A DNA stretch of 6,931 nucleotides from Gammaproteobacteria bacterium (lineage in GTDB: Bacteria > Pseudomonadota > Gammaproteobacteria > QOAV01): the NCBI GenBank assembly GCA_027067235.1, contig JALXFQ010000138.1, positions 1 to 6,931 of the forward strand, given 5' to 3'. Shown in pieces: positions 5,569 to 6,931 of this stretch. A program made the position numbers and the translations under genes. The notes below the pieces were generated by a model that ran no database searches, was not told the DNA's origin, and saw only the letters and a list, made by a program, of their open reading frames with translations. Position 1 is the first letter of the stretch; each line of letters begins with the position of its first letter.

Positions 5569-5891
5569 CTATCCAGACCAGACGCAGCAGCCAGGGCCGC
5601 CGTAAAGTCAATCTCGGCCCGCCGCCGGACATGCCCGAGCGCCGCAGCGGTGTCATTGACCGGCGCGGCATGCTGGCCATGGTGACCCGCGATATCGTGG
5701 AAAAATATTTTGCTGACCTGGACGGCGAAGATCCGGTGGACATGCATGATCTGGTCATGTCGCAGGTGGAAGCCGTGCTGGTGGACACCGTGCTGGAATA
5801 CACCGGCAGCAACCAGAGCCAGGCGGCGCGCTGGCTGGGCATCAACCGCAATACCCTGCGCAAGAAAATGGCCCTTTATCACCTGGAATGA
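5565..5891 (+). CDS. fis: DNA-binding protein Fis
   Basis: This 108-residue homodimeric nucleoid-associated protein bends DNA and regulates rRNA, tRNA and growth-phase genes. The C-terminal 65 residues align with E. coli Fis: VEKYFADLDGEDPVDMHDLV (45-64), helix B region VEAVLVDTVLEYT (68-80), then the helix-turn-helix GSNQSQAARWLGINRNTLRKKM (81-102), which ends in the hallmark INRNTLRKK. The N-terminal 40 residues are divergent and very basic, with paired arginines at 6-7, 12-13, 26-27 and 33-34, unlike the acidic/polar arm of E. coli Fis. The total is slightly longer than E. coli (98). The start at 5565 is set by AAGGAG at 5551 and the ATGA overlap with dusB, so translation is probably coupled. 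An intrinsic terminator follows 23 bp after the stop. Confidence 0.96.
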   Translation: MTIQTRRSSQGRRKVNLGPPPDMPERRSGVIDRRGMLAMVTRDIVEKYFADLDGEDPVDMHDLVMSQVEAVLVDTVLEYTGSNQSQAARWLGINRNTLRKKMALYHLE

Positions 5892-5899
5892 TCAACAGC

Positions 5900-5928
5900 T
5901 TCTCAGCTCGCGCGCGGCCCCGTATAAT
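5900..5928 (+). promoter_or_regulatory. Predicted purH promoter with its -10 in the fis terminator loop
   Basis: The loop of the fis terminator is exactly TATAAT (5923-5928), a perfect -10. TTCTCA (5900-5905) matches the -35 consensus at 4 of 6 positions with the optimal 17-bp spacer. The predicted start near 5935-5936 would make a purH leader of about 26 nt that contains AGGGG (5953-5957) and excludes the left terminator arm, so the new transcript would not fold the terminator hairpin. Confidence 0.5.
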
Positions 5929-5945
5929 CGGGGCCGTTTTTGTTT
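5915..5945 (+). terminator. Intrinsic terminator after fis
   Basis: CGGCCCCG (5915-5922) and CGGGGCCG (5929-5936) form a perfect 8-bp, nearly all-GC stem with a 6-nt loop (TATAAT). It is followed directly by TTTTTGTTT (5937-5945). This is a textbook Rho-independent terminator for the dusB-fis transcript. Confidence 0.92.
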
Positions 5946-5961
5946 CTGCCTCAGGGGTCCC

Positions 5962-6931
5962 ATGAAAAAAATCGCGCGCGCGCTGATCAGCGTGTCTGAC
6001 AAATCCGGCGTGCTGGATTTCGCCCGCTTTCTCGATGGCCTCGGCGTCGAGATCCTCTCCACTGGCGGCACCGCCAAAATGCTCGCCGACGCCGGCATCC
6101 CGGTGAAGGAAGTCGCTGAAGTCACCGGCTTCCCGGAAATGATGGACGGCCGCGTAAAAACCCTGCACCCGAAGATTCACGGCGGCCTGCTGGGCAGACG
6201 CGGTACCGACGACGCAGTGATGGAAGAGCACGGCATTCCGGCCATCGACCTGGTCGTGGTCAACCTCTACCCGTTTGAGGAAACCATCGCCAAACCGGAT
6301 TGCGACCTGCCCACCGCCATCGAGAACATCGACATTGGCGGCCCCACCATGATCCGCTCGGCGGCGAAAAATCACAATGACGTCGCCGTCATCGTGGACC
6401 CGAAAGACTATCCACGCGTGGAAGCGGAACTGGAAGCCGGGGCCGGCGCGCTATCCCCGAAAAGACGTTTTGAACTGGCCACCAGGGCTTTCGAGCATAC
6501 TGCGCGCTATGACGGCCTCATCGCCAATTATCTTGGCGCTATCGTGGAAAACGAAAAAGGCAGGGCCGAAGGCTTTCCACGCACCTTCAATGCTCAGTTC
6601 GACAAGGCGCAAACCATGCGCTACGGCGAAAACCCGCACCAGAACGCCGCTTTTTATGTAGAATCCAGCGTCAGGGAAGCCAGCATCGCCACCGCCAGAC
6701 AGCTTCAGGGCAAGGAACTGTCCTACAACAACATCGGCGACACCGACGCCGCGCTGGAATGCGTCAAGCAATTCGACGACAGCCCCGCCTGCGTCATCGT
6801 CAAGCACGCCAACCCCTGCGGCGTTGCGCTGGCCGACGACATCACCGCCGCCTATGACCGCGCCTACGCCACCGACCCCGAATCAGCCTTCGGCGGCATC
6901 ATCGCCTTCAACCGCGAGCTGGACGCCCACA
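5962..6931 (+). CDS. purH: Bifunctional AICAR formyltransferase / IMP cyclohydrolase (PurH), 3' truncated by window
   Basis: The frame from ATG 5962 is open to the window edge, giving 323 complete codons of the roughly 520-530 usual for PurH. It catalyses the last two steps of de novo purine synthesis: formylation of AICAR by 10-formyl-THF, then cyclisation to IMP. The N-terminal MGS-like IMP cyclohydrolase domain (about 1-195) shows ALISVSDKSGV (7-17), ILSTGGTA (31-38), GRVKTLHPKIHGGLL (63-77) and NLYPFEET (101-108). The AICAR transformylase domain begins about 205, with RYGENPHQ (220-227), LSYNNIGD (253-260) and catalytic KHANPCG (281-287, Lys281-His282). The C-terminal part is missing only because the window ends. 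AGGGG at 5953-5957 is the ribosome site. purD often follows in relatives, but that cannot be seen here. Confidence 0.98.
   Translation, partial: MKKIARALISVSDKSGVLDFARFLDGLGVEILSTGGTAKMLADAGIPVKEVAEVTGFPEMMDGRVKTLHPKIHGGLLGRRGTDDAVMEEHGIPAIDLVVVNLYPFEETIAKPDCDLPTAIENIDIGGPTMIRSAAKNHNDVAVIVDPKDYPRVEAELEAGAGALSPKRRFELATRAFEHTARYDGLIANYLGAIVENEKGRAEGFPRTFNAQFDKAQTMRYGENPHQNAAFYVESSVREASIATARQLQGKELSYNNIGDTDAALECVKQFDDSPACVIVKHANPCGVALADDITAAYDRAYATDPESAFGGIIAFNRELDAH

Noticed and set aside
6377..6661. 94-codon plus-strand frame inside purH
   Set aside because: It is out of frame with clear PurH sequence, which runs uninterrupted from 5962 to the window end.
1..6931. CRISPR arrays, tRNA or rRNA genes, insertion sequences, toxin-antitoxin or defence cassettes
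   Set aside because: No regularly spaced repeats, cloverleaf-like sequence, terminal inverted repeats flanking a transposase, or matching protein motifs were seen on either strand.

Overview
The window looks like a chromosomal segment of a free-living gammaproteobacterium. The base composition is visibly GC-rich. The strongest taxonomic clue is the dusB-fis pair with an ATGA overlap, followed directly by purH. Fis is essentially a gammaproteobacterial protein, and the order dusB-fis-purH is known from Pseudomonas-like genomes. The split transhydrogenase alpha subunit (pntAA/pntAB) also fits. I cannot name the genus.

Layout. Positions 1-1733 (+) hold the end of pntAA, then pntAB and pntB, a tightly packed operon for the proton-translocating NAD(P) transhydrogenase. 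Positions 1734-1859 are non-coding, with nested GC-rich inverted repeats, a separate perfect 8-bp AT-rich inverted repeat, and a TATAAT box only 8 bp before the next start codon. Positions 1860-3242 (+) encode an Omp85/BamA-like outer-membrane protein with one POTRA domain. It overlaps tail to tail by 28 bp with a PilZ-domain (c-di-GMP receptor type) gene on the minus strand (3724-3215). Divergent from that lies a TauE/SafE-type membrane protein (about 3805-4569, +) whose start codon is not obvious. It is followed after 9 bp by dusB (4579-5568), fis (5565-5891), a strong intrinsic terminator with a TATAAT in its loop, and purH (5962 to the window edge, truncated).

How the genes relate. The outer parts are housekeeping: redox/NADPH supply, tRNA dihydrouridylation, the growth-phase nucleoid regulator Fis, and purine synthesis. 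The middle genes (Omp85-like, PilZ, TauE-like) are envelope or signalling genes with no evident shared pathway. I see no CRISPR array, rRNA or tRNA gene, insertion sequence, prophage or defence cassette, and no convincing undescribed multi-gene system. The points worth a second look are regulatory and architectural: two starts that may be leaderless, a promoter inside a terminator loop, a possible fis promoter inside dusB, a missing canonical start for the TauE-like gene, and an A8 tract inside the PilZ gene.
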